A stretch of 64,000 nt of DNA from Cryptomeria japonica (lineage: Eukaryota > Streptophyta > Pinopsida > Cupressales > Cupressaceae). The stretch covers positions 22,040,432 to 22,104,431 of the forward strand of contig NC_081412.1 in the NCBI RefSeq assembly GCF_030272615.1, written 5' to 3'. Positions 10,574 to 21,795 of the stretch are shown piece after piece. Position numbers and translations under genes: made by a program. Each line of letters begins with the position of its first letter. Position 1 is the stretch's first letter. The notes under the pieces are model-generated. The model did no database searches, had not been told where the DNA came from, and worked only from the letters and a program-made list of their open reading frames with translations.

Positions 10574-12825
10574 TTACAATTCCATCTTATAAAATGCATC
10601 TCCAAAATGAGGTTGTAACCGCTTCAAATCATTGTGCCAAGTCTCCAAAAGAGTCTCGGTTATCTCAACATATGTTCTTATCTGGCAAGCCAGCTCCTCC
10701 ATGGCATCAAATGTACTCATCTTAGGTGTAACTATAATAGCTTCAGTTTCCTTATAACCTCTCTGCAAAATTTCAACCTTAGGGATCAATAGTGTTTGTA
10801 GCTTCTGCAGTGACTTAGTCCTTTTGACATGTTCATCCTCATAAGCTTTTAGCTTATGTTGAAGTTCAACAACTGATCTTCCATAAGTTATACCAGAATC
10901 ATTTAGGAGGCTAAATGATTCACTTAGAACTTCAAGTTCCTTTTCATCTTCCCGTTTCCTTTTCATCAAATCATCACAAAATAATGAAAACTTTGCAACA
11001 ATGGATAGGATTTTACCTCCGGTTTCAATTGCATCTTTAATATGATCTTTATTAACCATCAGAGAAACTTTGACTCTATCAATATCATTCATCAGCTGCT
11101 CTATTCTCTTCTTCTTAAATTCCGTTTCCACATTCAAATATGCTGCATCTTCAAAACTTTTCATCTATTCATCAGCATCAGCAACCAATTGACCTAACTT
11201 ATCAATCGGTGTAGACAGTCTATTAGTGTCTGTCTCCGGTAACAAACTAGACAAAATCTCAACTACACATTGTATTGATTGAGCTTCATTTTTTTGTTCC
11301 TTCATTATTTTCTTCTTAGCTCTAGATTGCACGATAGTTGCAATCTCCATTAGTTCTATGGAACTCAATGCATCCATATTGATGGGTCCTTGTATACTTA
11401 ATGCATCATCATCAATTTTCTTCTTATAGGTAAGTGATAGAGATATCACTTTAGGTCCTGGTTTCAATTCTTCCTCTTCTTTCTTCTCTTATGTCTACTC
11501 TTTGTCCATTACCAGTGGATTTTGTGTATCAACTGTTTGAGTGATTACCAGTGGCTCTTTCTTAGTCCGATTTTCTTATCCTCTCTTCGGTTCCCTTTCG
11601 CGTTGTTCAGTCATCTGAACACCTTCAACTTGTATATCCTCAATTTGATATTTATTTTCCTCCTTTGTACCAATTGTATCAATTTCTGTATCATCATCAG
11701 GAATTACAGCTGTCTCACTCTGTACATTAACCAGTTTTTCATCTTCCGATTGATTAGTAAAAACAATCTCATATTGTGAAAAAACATCAATATCTACATC
11801 ATCCAGGAGATCTTCTACCTTAAACTTCTCTGGTTGCTCTTCCTCCTCATCAGGTATCAAACCCAAAAATTTCTTCAGAATTTGTTCAGTCTCAATATGT
11901 ACCAACTGAGATTTACCAACTAATAATCTTGTCAACCTTTTCTTAGATCTAAAAGATGATTTAGCCTTTGCAATAATTTTGAATCTATCTCCTCCTTTGT
12001 GGCTTTAGGTTGCAAGTTTTTAGTAATAAATTCAATAAATTCTCTATCATGTTTTATGGCTGCCTGCCATCTAGCATCAAGCTTATCAAACAAAGAATTT
12101 GAAATCTGCCCTTGCAATTCAATTATAGGGCCTTACTATATTTATTCATCATAAAATAAACTGCATCCTCTATCTACCTTTGTTCATCCTCACTAAACTT
12201 ATCATACAGTTTATCCAAACCCTTAAGAACACCATATTCCTTAATATGCATTAACATCTTTTTAAAAAATTTAAGCTTAGTCACCGGTTTCTTGATGGAT
12301 TTGACAGTAGATGCTCCTACAACCTTTGAATTTTTGCCACTAGCTCTCAAAGCTTTCTTCTCACCTTCGGATTCAGTTTCTTCTTCACCATCAGCTGTCA
12401 GTTTTTTTGCTTGCCCCTTTTTCCTCTTCCTGTAAACTTCTTTCACTTTGGGTGCTTTAGGTGTAGGGTGCTCAATGACTTTACCTTTTCTCTTAAATTG
12501 TATCTTGGAAGGTTTCTCCTTCTTTGCCTCTGTAAGTTTCTCTTTCTTAACCTCAACACTTCTTGTCTTCATACCAATGCTGGTACTGGTTGGGGTACTA
12601 GATGCTCCTGCTCGTTTAGCTTCATATTTTTCTCTAGCCTCTTCTATGGCCTCCTTTGGTAAATCTTTGTTGCTTAGAAAACTTCTCAACTTCATTTCTC
12701 ACTTTCTTAGCAATTACCGGTCGTAGATCACTCCAAATCTTCTGTTAATATGATCCAATGCTTCTCACACAAGATCTTCTCTGCTCTTTTCTCTCTCTGA
12801 GTGCTCTCAGGAATACAAAGTGACT
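10574..12825 (-). pseudogene. Element B second ORF region, degenerate, function unknown
   Basis: Read on the minus strand, pieces 12695-12174, 12117-11932, 11935-11576, 11467-11165 and 11164-10574 form one damaged coding region. It opens with a Lys/Arg/Glu-rich, low-complexity part (REKYEAKRAG, KKEKPSKIQFKRKGK) that could be a nucleic-acid binding or nuclear-targeting segment. Next come acidic stretches (PDEEEEQPEKFKVEDLLDD) and finally a helical, coiled-coil-like tail ending FGDAFYKMEL. Segments align by eye with element F: LVGKSQLVHIETEQILKKFL with MVGKVEEVRQETEEIWKRFL, and ELMEIATIVQSRAKKK with ERLMVAATVQAQAS. No known domain recognised. It lacks an equivalent of F's 273-aa ORF. Confidence 0.6.
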
Positions 12826-13149
12826 AATGATATTAAAAAAGTCCTTTTATTTTCTCAATACCCACTACATTAAATGCTATTCCTGGTTGTATAAACGAAC
12901 AAACCCTAAAACACCATTCAACATACTATCGGTTCTCATAAAATCACTTCACAATATCATAATGCATCAAGATATGAAGATTTATCTTACCGCACACCAT
13001 ATAAGGGGGTCCGAAAATGGATCTGACATTAAGCTCCCTCTAAGCCTTTTAACAACTTAGTTTTCTAGTGATGAGTTCTCCACACTAGGTGAAGAATTAG
13101 GATCTTTCGATGGTTTCTCATCACTCTTTGTTTTTCCAGATCTTGTTCA

Positions 13150-14350
13150 TCTCTGCTTTGGTCTCTTCCACATCAACTTTCTTCTTCCCTTTTTGATCAA
13201 CATATTGATTTACTGGTTGACTCATTTTAGCTCTGCAAAACTTTGTAAGGTGTCCCAGTTGGTACTAATGAAAACATGCCATACTAGATGCTCTCTAGGG
13301 TCCAAGATTGCCTCTACCCATCCTTCTGCAATTCATAGCTACATGACCATAGTTATGACAGATTGTGCAAATCACATTCATTCTCTTTTCCATCTCATAG
13401 GGACTAGACCGATTAGCATAGGGTGTCTGCCAATTTGTATCTCTCCGGTCATTAAAATTTCTTTGCCAATCTCCACCAGATCGTTTATTTATGTGGGGTG
13501 TCAGATCATTTGCTCCATACTTGTATTCACTAACTCTATGCCCATACATGTTGCAAGTGTAACAATATCCATTAAAGGTTCTAGGTTTGTATCCTTGATA
13601 GGCATTAGGTCTATAGCCATTAACAACTTTAGATCTACAAACATTAGCAGTATGTCCTGGATTATGACAATTAAAGTATACTGCTTTGTAGGGTTTTTTA
13701 TCGATGGATTTATAGATCTTAGGTGTAGATTTACCTTCTTCAGTATTTTACTTTGTACTGAAAGACTCACCTTTCTTAAAAGTATTTTATCCCAAGCCAT
13801 GTGTATCACCATTCTACCTTTGTGGCTGGATCTAATCATCAAGCATAATAGAGCTCTTGTTAAACTTTACAAGTGTTTCATTAGCATCAACAAGTTCCTT
13901 TGTAAGATCTTCATTATTTTTCATCAGACTTTCTCTTAGAGACATTTCCATGTCTAGATTAGCCTTTATTTCATCTTTTTCTTCTTGTTCTTCATGAGGA
14001 TGAGCATATAGAGTTCCAACCTCCTGGTTCAACTTAAAGATCTCATGTTCTTTTTCTCTCATTTTGTCTTCAGTTGTCCTCCTTGCTTCAAGCTCTTGAC
14101 TAATCCTGATGGTTAGGGCTTCCAACTCTATCCTCAGGTTTGCCTTCTCATCATTCAATTTTTCAACTTCAGTAACCAATGCATCCATGTTTTCTTCATT
14201 AGAAGAACTATTTTCAATAAACTCCATCAATTGTTCAACAAGCTCTCTTCTCTTAGCAAGTGAGGCTTTATACTTGCCTTTCAATGTATCTAGGGCTTCC
14301 TCAGATTCTACAAGTTGGTTAAACAAATCTCTATAACTCATATCCCCCAT
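13150..14350 (-). pseudogene. Element B gag-like protein: coiled coil plus four CCHC knuckles
   Basis: Start ATG at 14350 (MGDMSYRDLFNQL), about 50 bp inside the primer site. The first ~170 residues are strongly heptad-like and charged (VTEVEKLNDEKANLRIELE), predicting a long coiled coil. After a frameshift near 13840 come four zinc-knuckle-like motifs: FNCHNPGHTANVC, CYTCNMYGH with the last Cys changed, CTICHNYGHVAMNC, and CFH-stop-YQLGHLTKFC. It ends in a basic tail. Zinc knuckles are typical of retrotransposon gag for RNA packaging; a chain of four is unusual. The same plan is seen in F. Broken by at least one frameshift and one stop. Confidence 0.75.
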
Positions 14351-14397
14351 GATATCCTTGAGGATCTTTACCAAATGGTTAAGCCTTAAGGGAATTA

Positions 14398-14410
14398 GGT
14401 TCAGATACCA
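14398..14410 (-). other. Primer-binding site of element B
   Basis: Minus strand TGGTATCTGAACC, a degenerate version of the initiator-Met-tRNA complement TGGTATCAGAGC, two bases inside the LTR start at 14413. Confidence 0.7.
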
Positions 14411-14412
14411 AT

Positions 14413-15559
14413 TGATAAACTTATAAGGCACTGAGAGGGGGGGTGAATTAGTGCAAGCAAAAACCACAACACAAATCTGATCACCACTTTAACTAACTTA
14501 AAGATTAATAAACATAAAATAACACCACATATGCTAACAACTAATATATCAAGCTCCACATAACACAGATATTCATACGTGGAAACCCAAAAGGGGAAAA
14601 TCATGGTGGGAGTTAATAGCCACAAGATTCACTATCTATAGAATATAAATCTTTGACTAGTTAAGGTCATACAAATATGCCCGGTTAGGAGAAGACCCTG
14701 TTAGGAGTCACCAAGTTAAGGGATTTGTATCAGCCCTATTAAAAGCTTTGCCCTGTTAGGAGAAACCTCTCAAGAGGATTTAGACTCAAATTAATGAGCT
14801 ACCCTGTTAGGGGATTTACAATTTCAAGGTTGTTAGGACCTACCCGGTTAAGGGATTTGACTACTGCAACTATTAGGAAAATAATAGTAAAATGATCTGT
14901 ATGTAGCACCTCTGTGCTTGATAAGATCCACTTTAGTTCTGCTCAATACATCAACAACACATCAATACAGAGCTTCTCAGATTATCACATAGTTAAACTC
15001 TCAATATTTGCTCATGATCTCATATTTCATCTCATAACTCATTACACTTTTTATAAACATCAACTTAGTTGGCTAACAACCTTGGAACAATTTCCTAGGT
15101 TCAATGAATCTAGTCAATCTTCCACTACATGCTTTACCTATGTCAGCCACTGACATAACAACTAAAAAATAAAACATAATGTGTACCATTTTACCGATCT
15201 TAGTGACTTTGTTCTACTGGTTAGCTGTTCTTCATGATTGACTTCTCTATACAACATAACTTTCTCATCTTGTTGAATCTACCACTACGGTGTGAAACAT
15301 AGATACCTGATACAATCTACAACACTCTTGCAAAACCACATCACCTAAATTTTCATTGATCGCTCATACCGATTGTGAATATAACTCTGTTCCTGTTTTA
15401 CTAGTTGAAGTCCTATTTGCCAGTTCATTGATAAACTATCTCCTCTACCGGTCGACCTAAAAGACTTAGATGACTATCAACACATAGTTGTCATCAATGA
15501 CAACATAAAACAAGTCATCAATCAACCTATTACATCAAAACATCATCATCAAGCCAACA
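14413..15559 (-). repeat. Right (5') LTR of element B
   Basis: 1147 bp with intact TG…CA ends, pairing with 9154-10290. It is followed directly by the AACAC target duplication. A G run of seven lies at about 14437-14443. Confidence 0.93.
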
Positions 15560-15564
15560 AACAC

Positions 15565-16300
15565 CAATTCTTGGTGTTTCCCATGTAACAATGCCCACCC
15601 TCCAAGAAACTGTCTAAGGGGTAATTTGCAACAAAAGATTGCAGATCAACGGAGTCAAGGTGCTACCTCTGACCTAAGGGTTTGTTCTTCCCTTGGCATG
15701 GACAATGCAACCCTCATCGCTCAAATATAAGGCATGTCGATGTAGCAAGAAAATGAGATAGCCTCAGATCATTCTTTATTTTCTTGGATGGAAGATGAAG
15801 ATGCCATACTCATAAATGGCACAATGGGATCGAGTTCGAGAGCTCCCCAAGTATAGTCAGACTATAAAATTTGGTCGAAAAGACAGTTCATAGGAGATCC
15901 TGTAGGCACACAAGGGAGGTTCAACTCAGAAAAAGCTCCTGAACAACCCACTGCTGCTGCCACATATTAGAGAAAGGATTTTATCCCCTATAAACCGAGA
16001 GAAGTAAAAGTGTATGTGCCATTAGTATTATACATGGTGGAACAACTAAAGAAAGCCCCGACCAATTTCTCTTTATGGGATATCCTTAGCATCCCAAAGT
16101 AAAAGAGTCGGTTAAAAGAAGCTTTGGTAGAGGTGGAAAGACCTACCACCAGGAATGTCACAAATTCCTCACAAACTAATGAGGAAAGATCTATAGCTCC
16201 CTCAACGCAATTGCACTCGCCAGCTATGCTAACGAATGAGGCCTAATCACCCAGGTCCCAAATAGAGGGTAAGCCTAAACCAAATCCATTCTATTTGACT
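15565..16300 (+). pseudogene. Gypsy C gag C-terminus with zinc knuckle
   Basis: Immediately after B's target duplication the C gag frame resumes with NSWCFPCNNAHPPRNC, a CX2CX3HX4C knuckle of the form common in plant Tat gag. The remainder to ~16300 is a poorly conserved linker (KVYVPLVLYMVEQLKKAP, PTNFSLWDILS) leading to protease, with several stops. Removing B and one copy of AACAC joins it to the frame ending at 9153. Confidence 0.7.
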
Positions 16301-16640
16301 CATTGTAGGAGACAAGCTTTTGCATAATTCCATGATAGACTCTAGTGCTAGCACCACTGTCATGCCAAAGCAGATTGCCGAGGTTTCGAACATCAAATAT
16401 GAACCTCTAAGTAGGGGCGTTATGCAATTAGATGGAATTTTTTTTCAGACCATGGGTCTTATCAAAAGTCTTTTGCTGACACTATTCGCATGTCCTAGTG
16501 TCATTGTATCCCAAGAGGTAGTAGTCATTGATATCCCCCCTGTTTTTGGCCTCTGCCTCTCCCACTACTTTACTGCTAAGATAGGAGGTTACCCATCCCT
16601 AGATTGGTCCCATCTCATCCTCTGAACCCAACATGGTGCC
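16300..16640 (+). pseudogene. Gypsy C aspartic protease
   Basis: Retropepsin-like domain that would process the polyprotein. The active site reads IDSSASTTVMP where relatives have D-S/T-G-A-S, so the glycine after the catalytic Asp-Ser is Ser. The downstream VVVIDIPPVFGLCLSHYF and IGGYPSLDW match the typical second half of Tat proteases. The frame runs from about 16320 to a TGA at 16623, then stays in the same frame towards the RNase H domain. Confidence 0.75.
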
Positions 16641-16679
16641 AAAACCAAAATCCTTTCAGAGCCCCTATATACCGAGCAT

Positions 16680-17335
16680 ATAGCTGATCAAGCTATGATC
16701 AAATTTGAGCCAATCCATACCTCCATCTCTAATGAGGAGAGAAAAAATGTAGAGCTTCTAGAGGATCAAGAAGTGACTGGTGACATTACACTAGAACAAG
16801 AGGTATTCCTTAATGAGTTCATAAATTCTGACCCATATGCCAATTACCATGCTATAGGTCTTGGTACCTATTGCATTTTTTATGAGGATCGGATTATTCC
16901 AAAATTGACTAAAGAACCACTAACCAAGGAGGATTTGTCTTCTACACTCTAGACCTTGCACTTTGATGATGCCAGATGAAAATTAGGTTTAGGTGCTAGA
17001 GTTTTCCTTACGTCGCCCTCTCGCAAACAAGTCTCGAGATATTTCCGCTTGCAGTTTGCTTGTTCAAACAATGAAGCAAAGTATGAGGGACTAACTCAAG
17101 GCCTGAGCTTAGCAGAACAGATGGGGATTAAACTGTTGAAAGACTTAGGAGATTCTGAGCTAATAGTGCACCAAGTCTGGGGGATCTCAAGTGCCAAACA
17201 TGTTCGCATAAGGTCATATTTAACAAAATATGGGATTTAATCAAATTTTTTGATGCTTTCAACATCTGGAGGATTCCCTGCAAGGAAAATGCAACCGTTG
17301 ATTGGATGACCACTATTGGTTCATAATTCGACCCT
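16680..17335 (+). pseudogene. Gypsy C archaeal-type RNase H, placed before RT
   Basis: In the protease frame, after a linker (EPIHTSISNEERKNVELL), the sequence reads LHFDDAR-stop-KLGLGARV, then FACSNNEAKYEGLTQGLSLA and LGDSELIVHQV, followed by FNIWRIPCKENATVDW in another frame. These match the RVT_3/archaeal-like RNase H of Tat elements: first Asp in FDDA, Glu in NNEAKYE, Asp in GDS. The domain lies between protease and RT; the ordinary gypsy RNase H follows RT. Stops near 16950, 16978 and 17239 inactivate it. Confidence 0.7.
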
Positions 17336-17639
17336 ACTGCAGATTTGCTTACCAATCATCAAGCGGTTCGTGTGGTAGTTTGACCATCTATTCCAAAAAA
17401 TGACACTCATTGGCAAGTATTTGAAAGTGATGAATAAATTGCTCTGTTCATCCAACACTCCGATGAATTTGCTGATCAAATGCAACCTAAAGTAAGGGAG
17501 GCTTAGAAAGATCAAATCATTCAATTGAAATCCAATAAACTCTCAATTGGATTGATCACCCTTGAGAATCTATTTGATCATGATGATCCTAAAAATGACA
17601 AATGAAAATTCACAGTTGACAAGGGTGACTACACTAAAA

Positions 17640-18870
17640 TACCAATGGGAAATGGAAGAACGCTCAAGGTTGGAAAGGGGGTTTCTCCAAAAGACAAAGA
17701 AAGGTTGGCTCGCTATTGTGATGAATATCTTGGTGTGATTGCATGGTCATATGAGAATTTGAAAGGTGATAACTCTGACATCATCCAACATACCATTGAA
17801 CTTGCTGATGGTTCCAAGCCAGTCCGATAGAAACAAAAACTTGTTAATCCAAAGATTGAGACTCTCATGGCGCAAGAATAAAAAAAGTTAATAGAAACCA
17901 AGATTTTTTATCCCATTAAGCACAATACATGGGTATCAAATTTGGTACTAGTTAGGAAGATGAATGGAGATATCCGACTCTCTATAGATTTTCGCAACCT
18001 GAATCAAGCCTCCCTGAAGGATCACTGCCCTTTACCACCAATAGAGTAGTTGCACACTGTGGTTGGGTCAAAAATTTTCTCAATGTTAGATGGATTCTCA
18101 GGTTTACTTACCAGAAGATGCTGTTTGGATTGTCAAACACTGGTACGACCTTTCAAAGGGCTATGGATTTGACTTTTAAGGAGTTGATAAACAAAATCAT
18201 CCTTATCTACTTGGATGATCTGACAGTGTTCTCAAAACACAAGTAAGATAATTTTGACCACCTCGAGCTAGTCTTCCAAAAATTCTTAGAATTTGGTATC
18301 TCTTTGAGCCCAAATAAATGTATCTTTGGAGTCCCGCCAGCGAAATTTCTAGGGCATATAGTGTCTAAACAAGGAGTCTCGATTGATCCTGATCATGTGA
18401 AAGCAATAAAGGAGCTCCCTCTTTCTGTCAACGAGAAAGGTGTTCAGTCGTTCCTAGGCAAGGTTAATTTTATTAGATGTTTCATCTTCGACTTCACCGG
18501 AATGGTAAGGCCTATCACACTTATGCTCAAGAAGGACACACATTTCAAATGGACCCCTAAATCAAAGGAGGTGTTTGATAAAATCAAAGACATCATTTCA
18601 TCAGCCTCAGTCCTTTCAAATCCCAACATGTCTAGGGATTTCATAATGTATGTCTTCTCCACCAATTACAACATTGTTGTGGTTTTAACCCAAAAAGATG
18701 AAAATCAAAAGGGTGAACACTCAATAGCCTTCCATTCCAAAATACTAAAAGAATATGAGGCTAAGTACAACCTTGTTCAGAAGCAAGCCCTGACCATTGT
18801 CAAAGCCTTAAATTTTTTTGGCATTTCATTGCATGTAACAAAACTATTGTATAGGTCACTCATCTTTTAG
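17640..18870 (+). pseudogene. Gypsy C reverse transcriptase and RNase H
   Basis: RT begins around YLGVIAWSYENLKG, with KKLIETKIFYPI, WVSNLVLVRKMNGDIRLSIDFRNLNQA (here up to 20 residues shown in parts), SMLDGFSGL and the catalytic IYLDDL (YVDD-type with L). The thumb region FLGHIVSKQGVSIDPDHV is followed by the connection and gypsy RNase H (FIMYVFSTNYNIVVVLTQ). There the first catalytic Asp of the usual Y-D-A-S is missing and only later parts (SKILKEYEAKYN) are recognisable. Frame changes near 18100 and stops at 17828 and 17879 break it. The last 188 codons (18304-18870) are open. Confidence 0.85.
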
Positions 18871-19249
18871 TCTCAAAATATATAATGGAAGGTGATATTA
18901 TAGAGAAAAGAGCTAATTAGATTACCAAAATCCTAGAGTATGACATCGATGTTAGACCAACTAAGGTAATCTGTGGAAAGGGACTTTGTGAATACATCGC
19001 CCAGGAGTCAAGCCCTCAAGAAACTGAGATTATTGTGGAGGAAGTCGTGATGACTGCCTCTAAGCTGACAAAAGAATGTTGGGTCATAGACTGAAAGCAT
19101 TTCATGACGACTAGGATCTTCCTAGCTCACATTTCCCCTAAAAAGAAGAGGTTCTACAAAATGTAAAATAGCAAATACCTTCTGGTTGAAGGGGTGATTT
19201 TCAAAAAAAAAATTGATAGAATTTTACTCTACTATGTAGACAAAGATCA

Positions 19250-20330
19250 AGCCCAAAAGATCTTGCAGGAATTCCATCATGGACTCGTAGGGGGCAACTA
19301 TTCAGCACAAACCACTATCATTAAGATCACCCGTGCTGGATAGTTTTGGCCCTCAATGTTTAAAGATGCACATGCACTGGTAAGGAAATGTAAGGAATGG
19401 CAGTTTTACAGTGGTAGACATAGGAATGCAACAATGCCACTTAGACGAATAGTGGTCGAAGAGCTCTTCACTCAGTGGGGTCTGGACTTCATAGGAATGG
19501 TTAACCTCCCAAGTTTAGTTGGACACAAATGGATCCTCACTGCCACTGATTACTTCACTAGATGGTCTGAATTTGTACCTATAAGAAATGCTACAAAGAT
19601 ATAAATCCTGGCAATTTTGGAGGAGCTAGTATGTCGGTATGGCCTGTCGAAGACTATAATATCAGATAATGCACGATCATTCACTTGTTTTCGAGTGACC
19701 CAATTCGCTCTTAGCCAAGGTATTTACCTAAAAACTTACTCAAACTATTATCCACAGGGAAATGGCCTGACTAAGTCAGGTAACAAGAACCTAATAAGAC
19801 TCATCAAAAGGATCGGGTCCAAATACAAAAGGGAGTGGCATCATCACCTAATAAGTGCATTATGGGTAGACCAGATCACACATAAACAAATCCTCAAGAA
19901 CTATCCATACAAGTTGGTTTATGGTAGAGATGCCTTATTCCCTATATCCATGGAAATCCTCGCCTTACAACTCCTCAAATATATTGAGGTGGAAGAAAAT
20001 GAGCCCATGGAAGTAAGGTAAGCAGAACTCATGAAATTATAGAAGGCAAGAGAAGCATCGTTTGAGTCACTTCAAAATCACCAGCAAAATGTCAAGAGAT
20101 GGTTTGACAGTAAGAAGAGTTCTAACCCAAGATTCAAGCAGGGAGATCTTGTCTTGAAATATAATGAAAGGGCTGCTAGGCCAGGTCAGTATGCAAAATT
20201 TGATGGCTTATGGGAGGGACCTTTCTGTATAAACAACTACAAGTGGTTTAATGTATTCAGCCTTGAAAACATGCAAGAAGAGTCCCTCGAAATCCCGGTT
20301 AACAAGTTTCACCTTAAACATTTCTATTAA
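19250..20330 (+). pseudogene. Gypsy C integrase
   Basis: Zinc-binding N-domain EFHHGLVGGNYS…CKEW, where the second Cys of CxxC is Trp. The core domain has first Asp in WGLDFIGM and second in IISDNARSF. The expected glutamate of GQAESxNK is Lys (GNGLTKSGNKN), so the DDE triad is lost. The C-terminal GPY/F-like module is clear (KFDGLWEGPFCINNY, ending NKFHLKHFY). One frame from about 19350 to 20335 with stops near 19602 and 20020 and later. No chromodomain is visible, as in Tat elements. Confidence 0.85.
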
Positions 20331-20551
20331 GCATTTGTGTTCCCATGTAAATAGTGTATTTTTAGTCTGCCCTTATTTATTCAATTATTGGTAAGGAACA
20401 AAAGTAAAACCATAACATACACTATGAACAAGCAAAAGAGAGACATTATATTATATTGTAGTATCATTTTGTACAATGCATCAAAAAGGCTAGTAGCCTG
20501 TAAATTTGTCAAAGCAGGGTGGTAGGTTGTTGAGGCAAGGCGTGTAGTTCT

Positions 20552-21067
20552 TCAATCATCTTCTTCATCCTCTTCCTCTTCCATGAGGAATTTAGAATCA
20601 TCATCCTCCTCATTTTCTTCCTCCATGCATTCGTAACCCGAGTCATTGTCCGACTTGTGGAAAATTGAGACATGTACCAGATGTGGAAGGATGTGTGGTG
20701 TCAGGATCTGCTAGAAGATGTAGTCCCAGAAATTGGTGTACTAAGCTGTGCTAGCCAGAGCATGCACTATCATATGGTCTCAGAGGAGAAACTTAGTAGC
20801 ACGCTCTACTCAAAGGCAATGAGTAGACAATGATGTCATCTTTAAAGTGTTGATAAGAGGATACCAGTCCACATCTTCTCCGGAGGCTATGAAGCGTTGC
20901 AAGTACAAAGCCAAGGGAAGACCTCTGAAAGGAACAAAATATTGCACTACATCCTCAAGATGACCCAGATACTTTGATGAGAAGAGTGTCTGAGTCAGCT
21001 CCATTGTGAGATAATCTTTTGTCCCAGCGTCTAGCATTGAGGCCATGAAGCGTGAGCAAATGTCCAT
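20552..21067 (-). pseudogene. Antisense ORF between pol and 3' LTR of gypsy C
   Basis: From ATG at 21067 a frame of ~171 residues runs to TGA at 20552-20554. It starts MDICSRFMASMLDAG and continues through YLGHLEDVVQYFVPFRG and YLQRFIASGEDVDWY. It ends in a very acidic tail (MEEENEEDDD, MEEEEDEEDD). Four internal stops (after HCL, FLL, STA and YIF) are each one C-to-T step from Arg or Gln codons, so it was probably intact when C inserted. No domain recognised. An antisense ORF at this place is known in Grande-type Tat elements; homology to those was not tested. Confidence 0.55.
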
Positions 21068-21795
21068 TTTGACACGTTATCTATCTACATAATCGATAAA
21101 AGTTCTCCCCAAGCACCCATTTAATAACATCAATAATCAAAGGGCTTTTTCATTGCATCATACTCTGTAACCATCGGTCTAAAACATTCCCCGGGAATGT
21201 GACCTACACCTTGCTACTGGAGAGCCTAACAGGAGTGTCCATGACTTTAGAAAATCCGACGTTAAGCTAGATAGTGTGCAAAAATATGTCTGGAAAGACA
21301 TATTTATAGCCTATTTCCACCTTGGATAATGAATGACAATAAAGAACCAACACCCTCGATCTTTGATGTGTCTATCCTTTCTCATTACTCACACAAGTGA
21401 ATGAAGTTGGGCCTAAGAATTGTGTATGTATTGATCATAGCCCCGAGAAGAGAAGCAATGTACTCAAACGCCACACGTATCCTCAAGTACGTTTTGCCTA
21501 AACCTAGTAACCTAAAGGATTGCTTCGGCTCATGTTAGCTTTTGTGGCTGCAAATGTTTTCCTTAATGAGGAAATTTGTCTTGACAAGAGGATCATTTCA
21601 AGTGGCTCATAATGATGACATAGTGGGAAGATATCTTTTCAAAAATGCGAATGGCGGCGCTTCTTTGTATTTCAGCATTAATGCCGCATAGAAAGTGAGG
21701 TGGCATATTGCGGACTGATACCTATAATAAACATACCTTTTTCACACACAAATCTAGGCATGCGATGCATTTAAGGAAGAAAGCCTCAAAAGTGC

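Larger units (their letters stand above)
9154..15559 (-). mobile_element. Element B: pol-less Sirevirus-type LTR element
   Basis: 6406-bp insertion in C's gag, flanked by the perfect duplication AACAC at 9149-9153 and 15560-15564. LTRs are 9154-10290 and 14413-15559; the left one begins CG instead of TG. The minus-strand primer site 14398-14410 and polypurine tracts 10291-10480 fix the orientation. Its interior encodes a gag-like coiled-coil and zinc-knuckle protein and a second degenerate ORF region, but nothing resembling protease, integrase, RT or RNase H. It resembles the TR-GAG class of non-autonomous elements (known class; assignment inferred). It is related to element F in LTR motifs, ORF order and protein sequence. 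Confidence 0.92.
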
